Positions 13,646 through 25,624 of a stretch of 64,000 bases of DNA are shown here, one piece after another. A model generated the notes under the pieces. That model was given only the letters and a program-made list of their open reading frames with translations. It was not told the origin of the DNA and made no database searches. Numbering within the stretch: the first letter of the stretch is position 1; the number at the start of each line of letters is the position of its first letter. The DNA lies in NCBI GenBank assembly GCA_029339505.1, contig JAQISU010000247.1, forward strand, positions 643,501-707,500, written 5' to 3'. A program made the position numbers and the translations under genes. The stretch comes from Unio delphinus. Its lineage: Eukaryota > Mollusca > Bivalvia > Unionida > Unionidae.

Positions 13646-13706
13646 CACATGACCATGTCATGTGACAGGCAAACCAATATAATGAATCAGCTGACATGGT
13701 CATGTG
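13646..13706. other. 15-bp perfect inverted repeat (possible RNA hairpin)
   Basis: CACATGACCATGTCA (13646-13660) is perfectly inverted as TGACATGGTCATGTG (13692-13706) with a 31-nt spacer. In minus-strand RNA it could form a 15-bp stem. The arms also contain CATGTG/CACATG E-box sequences. Confidence 0.75.
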
Positions 13707-15274
13707 ACCGGTTTAGTTGCATGTTAACAACTTTGGCACATCAAAATCTTGCCATGGCTACAATACCCTTGAATACTTTGTAGTTTTTAACAATAACTTA
13801 GATCTACTTATTTACTTTGTATTCTAAACTACAACAAATTGGGGCCTTGGACCAACCCCATAGGACCCGACATGGTATGCATATAAATAATTGCATGTTT
13901 TATAGTATAACATCACTATGCTAACTGTGGCACACTCACATGCAAACAACATGTATTCAGTTTCTATCACATGGTATCCAAATTTGAAACCTTTGAAAAT
14001 AGGGACAACTTTCTGCACTGTTACACAAGAAAATAAATTCTAAATTGCTAAAAGAGTGCATAACATTTGACTTTGCAAATAATTGGAGTTATATTTGCTT
14101 TTGTTTTAAGGTGAAGATGATGTACTATCTTTTCTATAGTCTCCATAATCTTATATACCACATCAATAACGCAATACAATTGACTGCACACCCACTCCTT
14201 TAATGGAATAGAAACTTTTTATTTTATTGTCCTACTTAAAAAGACTAATTTAAATGAAAATGGTATTTGAAGAAGTTGTTTACTAATTTATTGGATAATT
14301 ATTTTGTTCTATGAAAATGACACAATCAAGTGATAATGATTTCAGAAATTCTATAAATGATAGGTTTCAAATCTGGGTGAAGAACTAGTTCACTAAGCTA
14401 GCTTACTAAGACCATTTGCTATACATGACCAAGTGCATACAATGCTGGACTGAATTATAAGTCATTACTAAACATACCAATACACTGAAACTCTTTCAAT
14501 ACTAGCATGGCCTATATTGGAATGACATGCTGCAGCTCAATCATTAACATGAAAATACTATCTCTACTGGGGTTGGTCCCAAGGATGACCCAGTAATAAA
14601 TAATTCCCTGGGAATGTTACAATGATGCCTGAACATGTCATCATAGAAAATATCAAAACTTTGAATCTTTATTCTACTGTACTATAACTGGCAGGAGATT
14701 GTGCATACCTGTGCTATTTCCTCAGGGCCAAGGTCACCAATGATTTTTTTTTTTTTTGGCTGTTGTTTCTATTGCAAGGAAATACAAATGTTTTCCATCA
14801 GGCTGTAAAAGAGAAAATTGTATTCCAAACTTTTGTCTGAATTTAGCTGCCACTAACAGCAGCTGCTTCTTCCAACCTATGACCGTGATGAGATAGACAA
14901 GCCTGGCACATGACTTGTCAACTATGAATGTCAATTAGCCATTAATAGAAACAAGTTAGCCAAGAACTCCAAAATTTAAATTCCATTCACTGGGTAATCA
15001 GTCCATATGTAACATAAATATCCAACTCTTTCTGGCACGTTTACAAAGTCTAACCTACATTACCTTTCTTGGAATTTCAAACACAAGCTACAATATACAT
15101 TCTCTAAATATTCAATAATTTGGTAGAATAATAACCAACATCTGCTTACCAACTTCAAGTGATAAGAAAATATTTTTAGTTTAAAAATGAAATTATCAAA
15201 TGTTTGGAAGAAACAGCAATCATCCAGATATTAGCATTCTATCACTGGTGGCCTTGACCTTCTGCAGTATTTAG

Positions 15275-16005
15275 AGACCTGCCAACACCCTTGATGAGCT
15301 CGTCTCCATGACACAGCTGATCAGTTTTCAATAAGGTGTAACAAAAAAATGAATTGCAGCTATCGTAAAGCCGGGAAAGGAAAAGGTAATTAAAAGTTCG
15401 ATGCATCGATGATCAACATTATGTTCAACTGAAAAGTTTGTAAAGTACGCATAAAGTTGCATAAACTCTAGTTCCAAACTCTATGCATTCAACTGCTTGT
15501 TGCCATCTCTCAACCTGACATAATTCTTGGAATTCTTTTCCATTTCACATGATGATGGCAATCATCTCTCTCCACGAGACATGTGATGTCCAATAAATGT
15601 GTCCATTTCAGCTTTTATTCAGAAGAATCTGATTATTCCTTTTTATTCTTTTGTGTTGATGATTAACACATTTTCTAGAACCTAATTTCCCTTTCGTCTT
15701 GAACAAAAATCGCTTTCTGGATGCCATTTTTGAAAATTCTATATTCAAAAGTTTGATCATGCAGATGCTTCACATGAACAAATAGGTGCAGTTTTATCAA
15801 TCTGGTTTGTTGCTGTAAAGTTAGTTAGGGAACCAAACTAATTCTAAGATGAAACCCAGATCCAAATAAAACACTGATGAGCCAATTATCTGGATTTTTC
15901 GGCAACAATTATACTTTGGTAGCTTTTGCTAGTATGTCGTAAGTCCATATTTTAAGGTTAATTTTTCCAAAGACTTACGACATAATCTTAAGAGTTGGCA
16001 GGTCT
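15275..16005. mobile_element. hAT-type MITE, perfect 8-bp target duplication
   Basis: The left end AGACCTGCCAAC (15275-15286) is exactly inverted at the right end as GTTGGCAGGTCT (15994-16005). Both ends are flanked by GTATTTAG (15267-15274 and 16006-16013), a perfect 8-bp duplication as expected of hAT insertion. Near the right end TATGTCGTAAGTC and GACTTACGACATA form a further inverted repeat. The 731-bp interior encodes no transposase. The terminal GCCAAC resembles the ends of the hAT element at 25625-27603. Confidence 0.85.
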
Positions 16006-17363
16006 GTATTTAGAACAGGTTTCCCCATACGTTGACTTGACCTGCCCACAAGAGATGGCCTATAAAAAAATACAGTTCTGAAGACAAAATTCATATTTAC
16101 ATAAACAACACTACAAGTGGCTTACACAGACTGGCGGGTAGCAAACACAACATCTATTTTATATTCTGAGACCCCAATGTCCAAAGATATTTAGTTGATC
16201 CAAGTTGATGATATATAGGTAAAACACAGTACAAATGATGTGAAAAATGTCACAAGAATAAATAAAAATTGACCCTGATTGAATAAAATAATGTGCTATT
16301 AGAAAAAATCACAACACTTGGAACATTTCTTTCCCAATGCCCAATTTGGTTTGTTTGGTTATATGTCACAGCTAAAACTCATGCAAAGTGCATGCCATTT
16401 TGAGGAATTTATATACTTTGGTATTTGCTAAAATATTTGCAACTTTAAATGCTACTTCCTTGCTGGAATTTTTTTTAAAGCCAGGATTATAATCTTTCTG
16501 AGACCAGATGGTATGCTTTGACAAGTAAACATTTCTATCAACAGAAATTAGTCATAGTCCAAATATAATTAGATCATCATGGCTGTAAACATCCACCCTG
16601 TGTGGTAGTGTTATATTATTACTGTTGTAATAACAGTAGTAGCATTACTTTTCAATATTAGTTGCAGAATTCAAAGGCAATTATTTCCTTACAACAGTTA
16701 TTTGACCTGAATGTCAATATGCATCATAGATCCAAAATCCATTACCTAAATAAAAGGTATATCCAATATAAATCAGACAGCTATCCTGAAATAATATCAT
16801 AACAATTTGTTCATAGCTTGTATAAAAAGATGCATACACTGTATATATATGTATCAGCTGTACATACAGTATATTTAGTATGGCATTACATCTACAGTAA
16901 TGTATACAATGAATTGCCACCAGTGCAGTGCCCACAGAAGACTTAGGTACACTGGTATATCAACCATGCCTTGGCTGCAGTTAGAGAGAGGCACTGAAAT
17001 GGGACGTCCACTGTAGTGATGTACTTACACCAGTGCTTAAAATGATACAATGTAAAGTTCTTTTCTTGTGAATGATTTTTCCTTATTACTAATTAGAAAA
17101 ATAGCACAGACAAGTGATACACTAACCATTACAAACAGCAATCACAACAATCTTTTTTTGGTGAAGAAATAACATCATATCAAATGTACAATACATAGAA
17201 TGGACTCTGGTACAAGTTACAATATACAGAACTGACTGTGGAAAACTGTGATACAAACACTCAGTCAAAAGACTACAAACATTATTTTTTAAAAATGGCC
17301 ATGTCCAAATTACAAACATGATATGTACAACACTACTGGAGGGTCTGTGAATTATTTCCTCAA

Positions 17364-17365
<2 letters not shown>

Positions 17366-17439
<74 letters not shown>

Positions 17440-17456
17440 ATGTATATGTATATATA
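17366..17456. repeat. (AT)n microsatellite with ATGT interruptions
   Basis: About 60 bp of pure AT repeat followed by TATG/TATA variants to about 17456. Confidence 0.96.
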
Positions 17457-20400
17457 CTCTTTGCATAATTTTTAAAACTTTGTGCCTAATCAAGGTCAGC
17501 ATTATTTTCTGAAACTAACATGTACACTAGTACATTTCAAGATCTTTCGATGTGTATCTATTCCAACTAAATGCAGAAAGTATATTTTGATCATGTGTAA
17601 GAATAAATCTACTTTAAAGAAGGCCATTATCCTTTTTTTTTTAAAAGTTACATTTATTATGTCTTACACTGATGACTTGCATGTTTCAACATTAGGCATA
17701 CACCAACCATATGTTCTACACTTCTTTTTTGAAACAAAATATCTGCATCTACAGCAAAACATGAAATACACTTCCCTGCCAGAAAATATTTACGGCGAGA
17801 GCAAATGCAACACATATTTGTATTGTACAAAACGCTGGTTAGAATCCTAGCTTATGACAAAGCTAGACTGGTTCTTTGGTGTTAATTATTGTATACACTA
17901 ACTTAACAGGCCGAGTCTAACTGCAGACATGGACTCTTTATCTACCAGCACATAATAAGCTGGCAAAACAGGGTCTTTGTTCAATTAGTTATACAGTCCC
18001 ATATTTGCCAATGCATTATGTGACAGCAGACCTAGATCTGTACACATGCTCTTGGTGAAATATTAGACTGCAATTAATAGTACACGTTAGTAATGGCCTC
18101 TTACTTTCATTTAAATGAGACTGGAGATTTACAAAGATTTAAAGTATTCATAACCAGCATTGAATCTTAACACCAGCCTGAAAAGCTAAAAAATAAACAA
18201 TAACATTGGACTGGTACCAAACCTGGATTAAAAAATAAATGTGTAAAGCATACTATGCCCAGTCTGACATTGATGTTAAACACACAAAAAAAAATTAAAA
18301 ATATGCACTTATTGGTCTACATCACACTTAGGTCAAAATCTTTGTACACAGCATTCTTTTTCAACTCACAAAAAGAGAAAAATGTACATTTTGGTTAAAA
18401 GACAATAGAACCATTATCAACAAGAAATTAACAAATATATAAATTAGGACTCTGTATTTTTTGTTTTGGTTTTTTTGTTTACTGAGCATCTAACTGCTTC
18501 AAAATTGCATCAGAGCTACTTCAAAGTAATCATTTACATTGTATAAAAAAATATGACTTTAACTCAATTTGAAAACAAAAAATACTTTGGTAATCTTCAA
18601 GTATAATTTAGTCCTAGACTTCAAACCTTTATTGGACCTATATTTTGTGATACAGCATTTAACTATTTCTATACTATTGATGAAGCACACATAGATAATC
18701 AGCATCACCAATATGATTTCCCATCATCTTTCATTCACACACCCTCAAGTGTTTTTTTTTTTTAAATTTTCATAAATAATGGCTTTTATTAATGTTGCAA
18801 ATCTATAGTTGGACTTGATTTCTAATTTGCTTGTGTGATATGATGTTGAAACACCCTGACAACTATTTTACCTGTCTTGTTATCTACAGTTTTGATATGT
18901 GAACTTACAACTTTATAAATTTAAGATATAAAGTCCAATAGAAACCAGTCTAGCTAAATAAAATGTTATGCTCTGATGCAAGATTGAGAACCATTCTACT
19001 TTAAACCTGTTTCCTATGCCCTTACTACAAATTTCTATAGAGATTATTGCCTGTCTAAATAGTAAAATACCCGATTTTTAACAATAAAGATCATAAATAA
19101 ATTGATCTGATAAAAATATAATGATGCCAAGTTAAGGGTCAAAGTTGATGAATAATAAATATTTAAATGTTCTAAAATAGGCTGTATAATAGACAATGTG
19201 ATATACATATATGTGAGATTAAAAGTGGTCTCTAAGAAATAAAAATGATGTGCAAAATTCAATAAAATAGTGCATAATTAAAGCGATGCTACATTGGTTA
19301 GATAAATGCCAATAGATTCATGAAAAAAGTATTGCTTTATGATAAATAATAAAGCTAAAAAAATGTTTATATTTATATATATATTTATATATATATATAA
19401 TTATGTTCCCAAAACATAAGATCATATACTGAATTAAAAAAAAAAAAGCCTAAACATTTGCATCACATAATAGATCAGCTTTCACAATGCTTTATTTCTA
19501 GCCATTTTGATATCTGTAGTCTTTTTCAGTGGCAACTGGCATTGAATCTGTTTATATGCAATTTACACTGACAAGTCCGTCATTTAACAATAATATAAAA
19601 TATGCTAAAGGTAGTAGGCAAAAGTAGATACAAAGAAGTATATTCAAAGGATTGTGTTGGTTAGTCTGATTTACCCATCTACATGGTCTTTAGTTTCTTC
19701 AGTGATATTACATTACACAAACATGTTGACCTCAATAACAACAAGAGTTTGAAAATGAAAGGGTTAATAATATCGTTTTTTTTATTTACCACAGCTATGA
19801 AAATAATTCAATCCAAATTAGAAGCTAAAATTTAAGGGGTCTGATGGGATTAATCCAAAAAAAGGTAAGAATATACAATTAAAATTTTGATCTGAAGAAA
19901 TGCTAAATATCAGTGACAGCTCAAACTTAGACTTTTTACAGGAGTAAACAATAAAGGAGTCTACTTGTCTGCCAGCATTTCAAGTTTTGTGCCAGATTTA
20001 AAATATTTCATATGTATTATTCGAACAGATAAACAATGCGAACACTGGGCAAACAAAAATGTATGCCATTTCATTTTTATAATGTAATCGATTTCGTGAA
20101 AAATTTATAACGTGTCAGTTTTAATAAAAACATCTTATTTTGGCAAAATAAAATTTCTCATTGCAAATCTTGTTGACTCAAACAATAAGCATGTTGGTGG
20201 TGGTAAACATTCATTAACAGAATTTAGAGACCAGCTCAGAAGGTATACAAGTAAAATATCAAATTTAAGAATTAGGTCTTTAATGGAAGAGATCGTGCTG
20301 CATTGCTGCATTAAAATTGGTAAAAAGATACAAGAAAACATCAAGATAAAAGAAAATATTCTGAAAATAACATTTTATGATAGTAAATCCAAAACTACTG

Positions 20401-20798
20401 TCTTCAAGTTTTAAATGTTGGAACACAAAATCAAATAAAGATGTGTAGTATAATTATTGCTGTATAAACCTCTTTTACAAAACAAGTGACATTGGTGAAC
20501 CAAATGACCATGTCACATTAAATTCTTAAAAAGCTAACAAGATTAGCACCCACAATTCGTAACTCGCACACAAAATAGACAGCACTAAGGAGAAAAATAA
20601 ATGCTATATATAGTCTTAAATATTTAATGGAGAGACTAGTTTTGTTTCATTAGAATTTTAAAAAAAAAAAAACTTCTGAAGACAAGATGTGGTTGGGAAT
20701 ATAAGTGCTAGTTCTATAAGTAAATCTATGCATTTCTAGTCATGTTGTCTTGAATATGTATGATTTAACAAAGGAAGCTATCAAAAACAAAGGAAATC

Positions 20799-20860
20799 AC
20801 ATGACTCAAGTCATGTGACTCATGTCATGTGACAAGAGTCACATGATAATTATCACATAT
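20799..20860. other. Clustered CATGTGAC-type motifs in inverted arrangement
   Basis: CACATGACTC, GTCATGTGACTC, GTCATGTGAC and GTCACATGAT lie within about 60 bp. They form overlapping palindromes and several CATGTG/CACATG E-boxes. They could be a DNA-binding cluster or an RNA hairpin in a minus-strand transcript; nothing here decides between these. Confidence 0.5.
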
Positions 20861-21376
20861 TGAAGAAAATTTGCATAAAATGTCTGGAGACTTCAAAATA
20901 GTGAAGGGAGATATAAAACAAGAAAAATGAAAGTTGAGCTAGAAAGCCAAAATATACAAATATCTACATAAAAATATTTACAAAAGTGAACAATACCATC
21001 ATCCATACAGTGATGCAACAGAAAAACTAAAAATAAGAAACAAAACCCATCATGGGCAGTTCTTTGTTCTTCCTTTAATTGAAGAGGAGTTCCTTTTTGT
21101 TATGTCATCAACACGACTTTTATTTTTAAATTTTGCTTAGTTCTGGCATACTAATACTAACCTCATTCTTTGCTGGCGTCTTAAAAACATTTCATATGAA
21201 ATGAAAGCAAGATGTGTACTGTTAGGTGCATTACACTGAAGTTTAACTTTGACTCCATTGGGGTGCCTTTAAAGAAGGTGAGGTAGTTCAAGTGTTCATG
21301 CAAAAAAATGGAACATAAAATGTGTAAAACTTTTGCAAAAAATCTGCAATTCATTCAAGCACTGACTAAACAAACA

Positions 21377-21511
21377 GGCATTAGTGAGACATTTTTCAGC
21401 CTAAAAGAATCATGTATAACCGGCATTAGTGAGACATTTTTCAGCCTAAAAGAATCATGTATAACCGGCATTAGTGAGACATTTTTCAGCATAAAAGAAT
21501 CATGTATAAAA
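21377..21511 (+). repeat. 45-bp tandem triplication
   Basis: Three 45-bp copies, each opening with GGCATTAGTGAGACATTTTT. Because 45 is a multiple of three, the copies stay in one frame and give a 76-codon repeat-derived frame that I do not regard as a gene. Confidence 0.95.
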
Positions 21512-22469
21512 AAATGTTCACATACTCAGAAATATTAATGGCATTAAAAGACACTACTTTTTATCCAGTCGTTCCAGCCTTTCATTCTCAATTGTTGAAA
21601 ATCACTTTAAAAAGTGTAAAAAGACCACAAAAATAATTGGAAGCCTCTTCTATTCAGCCGCAAAAAAATCCCTTTTTATTGTAAACAACAACTGTACTGC
21701 AATAAAACATGATTGGCTGCCCCGTTTTCTGTATGGATGAAGTATAGATCAATAAATATTTTCAGTTTATATGCAAAATAACTTTTAGTAACGGTGCTAT
21801 CGTCATTAAACCATCCAATCTAAAAATTAGAAACACTCCAGCACCAGGTTTAAGGTGTTTCCTGTATCAAAGATTTTAATTTTCTGGAAAGGAAGGTAAA
21901 CCTTCTTCCCAATACAGTAATTATCATAAGAACAATACTAATTACTGTCTCCAATATGTGCTTCACTTTCAAAATCAATTCAATGCTTTTGCATATAAAC
22001 TGAAAATTGCCCATAATTCCTTCAATCAACTGCATTTAATCTAAGATACAGCACTCGTAGGCTTTAATTTTTGTCTGCATTCCAATTGCTTCAAGTATAA
22101 CATTAAGCCCAAAACATGAACCAGTTCATAAAATTGTAGAGCAATTTTTTTTTAAAAAATCAAGAGTTTGTTAACATCATCCACTTACCATTTAAATATC
22201 AAACTGATTGGTGAAAAATTTTCCTCCTTTTTCGTTGATCTTATTTCTAAATCTTTCCTGCAAACAAGTTTCTATGATCAAACTCAACACATCATTAACA
22301 ACAAAAACTGTAATAGTGACCTGCATGACCTCTTCAAGTGTTTATTTAAGTACCAAAAACACTGAATCATTGACTTGGCGCTGATGAATGTACACAAAAG
22401 TAATCAGCATGTGAAGATCCCAGTGGCATATCCAACAGCAAAAGTCTTTTTATCTTATATGGAAAGTTA

Positions 22470-23079
22470 TCAGTGGAACTATTTTGTTTCCATTTATTCA
22501 CTGGTAACCAATTTACCACAATAGTAACTCGTTTAATCTTTACACAACTTTTGATGGATGGGTATGAGCTTAAAATTACATCCAATCCACGTTGCAATTT
22601 TCTTTAGTCATTTTCTTTTTGCGTTGGCATAGCAACAGAAACAATAAAGATCACACATTATATTGGAATGTGCTTGAGATCTTGTAAATTTGAAGTTTAA
22701 ATGCAGCTGATAGAAGTAATAGGGTTAATTTAAAATATTTCCATATGTCTATCTCACTAGTGTAAAAAGGATGATTAACAGTGAAAAGAAGAAAAAGCTT
22801 TCTAAAAAATTAAAATGGTAAAACAATAATGGTTGCAACACAAAGAGTTTTGTCAAAATATATACAATCATAAAAGGGACATTTTTGGTTAATTAAACAA
22901 TTAAGAAATAGTTTAACGAGATGTAGCATTAAAATAACTGCAACAGGTTTCTCTGAAGATTTGACTTAAAACTTATCCATGTTGACCATCTTAAGAGAAA
23001 ACAACTAGTCACAGGACAGATCAAACAATTCCTCAGCAAGTAGGGGGTTTCGATGGATATTCCTCCCATTTCATACAAC
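22470..23079 (-). other. msi: Musashi 3'UTR exon, 5' end well placed, 3' end arbitrary
   Basis: On the minus strand a pyrimidine-rich stretch ends in TTATTTTACAG at 23080, a good 3' splice site. This puts the exon start at 23079. It pairs with the strong GTAAGT donor at 29022 that lies 17 nt after the Musashi stop codon. The exon has no long open frame. I set the lower limit just past the first AATAAA on the transcribed strand (22493-22498), purely as a marker. Many later hexamers exist and Musashi 3'UTRs are often long, so the true exon may extend much further left. Confidence 0.55.
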
Positions 23080-23439
23080 CTGTAAAATAAATTGAAATAG
23101 TCGCTCTAGTTTTCTGATAACAAACCAATTAACATATTAAGCAATCTGTGAAGTGAATAATGTTAAATATTTTGAATGCAACTGAAACAAACTAATGAAA
23201 ATTGGGAGGACTTTACACTGCCTGCATCTATCTTGTGAAATTCCATATCAAATATGCAATGTTACAAAAATCAACTGAACAGAAAAAAGAATAAAATTAA
23301 TGTTGAGTTGATAGTCCTACACGGCATGTAAAAAAAATGATGCCAACAATAAATATCTTCAAAGAATTGATTTAAACAGTTTGGGGAGGATGGTAGTACA
23401 AAGTAGGTTGGCCATGATAACCCTTTACCTTACAGCTCT

Positions 23440-24475
23440 ACCCCATGCTCATAGAGACACTAGTGGGGCACCCCGTCAAAAGAGCGCACAACAAAAGAGC
23501 GACGACATAAGAGCGCAAACTAAAGATCGGAATTTTTATAAAAAAAAATAGAAACAAAAAAATTAACTCAGATCAGGCGGCATCGTTTGATGGTAACTCT
23601 TTTTTTGCTTCATTAAAAACAAGTATTGGCGAAAAAAATTAATTGTGCAGTTCCTTTAACTAAAAAACTGGTATAATCGACTGAACGTTTGCAGGCATCG
23701 CACCTATAATAGACTATCAACCTAACACAAATAGGTGCGATGTCGTTTGATCGTACCTCCCATTGTTTCATTCTTAACAAGTATTAGCCTTCGCAATCAC
23801 AAATTAAAGTTCCTTTCTAACCATGCTATATTCGTTTATCGTACCTCAAGTATTTAAGTGCGCCCAATTGTCTGCGCTCTTTTGATGGGTCACCCACTAG
23901 TGGATAATTCACACAGAAGTGGATGTCTCTACCCCATTCTCATAAAGACACTAGTGGATGGTTCTACCTAATTCATGCAGAAGCAGATGCCTCTACCCCA
24001 TTCTCATGGAGACACTAGTGGATGATTCTACCTAATTCATGTGGTAGCGGATGTCTCTACCCCATTCTCATGACGACACTAGTGGATAATTCTACCTAAT
24101 TCACATGGAAGCAAATGTCTCTACCCCATTCTCAAGAGACAATAGTGGATGATTCTACCTAATTCATGCGGAAGCAAATGTCTATACCCCATTCTCATGG
24201 CGACACTAGTGGATAATTCTACCTAATTCATATGGAAGCGGATGTTTGATTCTACCTAATTCACATGGTAGCAGATGTCTCTACCCCATTCTCAAGGAGA
24301 CACTAGTGGATAATTCAACCTAATTCACATGGAAGTGGATCTCTCTATCCTAATCTAAAGAAGACACAAATGGATTATTCTACCTAATTCATATGGAAGC
24401 TTATGTCTCAACCCCATTCTCAAGGAGACACTAGTGGATGATTCTACCAGATTCATGTGAAGCATTATTTGGATG
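23440..24475. repeat. 64-bp minisatellite interrupted by a MITE
   Basis: Units of about 64 bp carry GACACTAGTGGATAATTCTA, then CCTAATTCA, then ATGTCTCTACCCCATTCTCA. Roughly nine or ten diverged copies lie mostly right of the MITE at 23466-23894, with the first partial copy on its left. It sits in the last Musashi intron, about 0.4 kb upstream of the 3'UTR exon. Confidence 0.92.
23466..23894. mobile_element. MITE inserted in the 64-bp array, CACTAGTG target duplication
   Basis: The left end GGGCACCCCGTCAAAAGAG is mirrored at the right end, read on the other strand, by GGTGACCCATCAAAAGAG, followed by GCGCA on both sides. The flanks are CACTAGTG at 23458-23465 and 23895-23902. This 8-mer is part of the surrounding minisatellite unit and is itself a palindrome, so a 7- or 8-bp duplication cannot be told apart. 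Three AAGAGCG repeats follow the left end. There is no coding capacity at 429 bp. The superfamily is uncertain (hAT- or Merlin-like by duplication size). Confidence 0.75.
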
Positions 24476-25624
24476 CCTCAGCACCATCCACATGGAAATG
24501 TGTTTGGATGCTAATGTAAACTTCAGCCATTTTAAGCTGGTTTTCATAGTGCGATCTGTGAGGGAAAATCCCCATTAGATAACCACATGCATGCAGTTAA
24601 AAGACCATTATGTCGTCACGGTTGCCATATAACATTTAGTTATAATCTGCTATTGAAATTAACAGCGTCAGATCCCAAATGGAGGCCATAAATTTTAGCC
24701 AGTATGTTTCGAGTTTAGATGATTAGATTACGACCGCAAAAACTTCAAGTCAGATATTGCTTCTGTTGTTGATGTAGGCAACATTGACTTTTGACAATTT
24801 ATCAAATTATGTTATGTAGTTTTTTTTTTCCAGTAAGAGAGAAGCCAGAAAATTCTGATTAAAAACAAAGAATGAAGTTTCTTCTTTCTCTGATAATCAC
24901 AGCTGGAGTCGGCAGCAATTCAGCTGAACACGATTTACAAAACGTACAATGATTTTTTTCTTCTCTTGTATATTTGGAACATTAAATAGTCTGGATAAAT
25001 GGACCAGAAAGCCTTCTTGATTGAGGCCATACTTTCCCACATGTGTTGACATTTTTCCTAAATATAGTAAATAAATTAAAATATTTCTGTCATGTAGAAC
25101 TCGCCCTGTTTGTATTTACCACATACTGTGTGCACTCCTGTGATCTCTTTTTAGCAAACTGTTACATAAATTTACGTCTTTTTCCATGCAAGAAAGGGAA
25201 GTTCTCAATCTTTTATTGAGATTATTTAGTATACATACATGTGAACAAAATTCAACACATTGAATTAAATATCTAGTAAAGATAACTTTTGTGACATGGT
25301 TAATGCAGTGTCAATCTCAAGTTAGGAACATGCAGGGTCTAGTTATTCCTTGCATAAATGACTTACCTGGATATAAAATGATTTTGATATTAAGTGTATC
25401 CAACCCTTGCAATTGTATCAGAAGTAACCCCCAAGTCCCTGGAGGAACCAAAACTGGAGGGAAAATTTGACTACATAAATATTTGGGAATAAAAACCAAC
25501 AGATAATGTTACACCATTTGACAGGTTGCAACTGCAATCAGAAAACGCTGCAACAGGCAAATTTTCTGTGGTGTTTGGCACACATCTGATCACATCAAGG
25601 TCCTTAAAAATGACAGCTAGCTGC
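24476..25624. other. Intron sequence, no feature seen
   Basis: Part of the last Musashi intron. No exon, element end or tandem repeat could be supported, apart from the CTAGCTGC target-site copy at 25617-25624. Confidence 0.45.

Larger units (their letters stand above)
12767..22469. other. AT-rich stretch without recognised genes; possible long 3'UTR or downstream DNA of Musashi
   Basis: No exon with splice sites and protein similarity was found in nearly 10 kb on either strand. The longest open frames (for example 20112-20414) have low-complexity, AT-driven composition. On the minus strand it lies directly downstream of the 3'UTR exon that starts at 23079. AATAAA hexamers are numerous on the transcribed strand, so the transcript end cannot be fixed by eye. 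The separate entries in this stretch are a 65-bp duplication, inverted repeats, a hAT MITE, an AT microsatellite and a 45-bp triplication. Confidence 0.5.

Noticed and set aside
20112..20414. 100-codon plus-strand frame as a gene
   Set aside because: Lys/Ile-rich composition driven by AT content, no recognisable motif, no splice context, and no support on either side.
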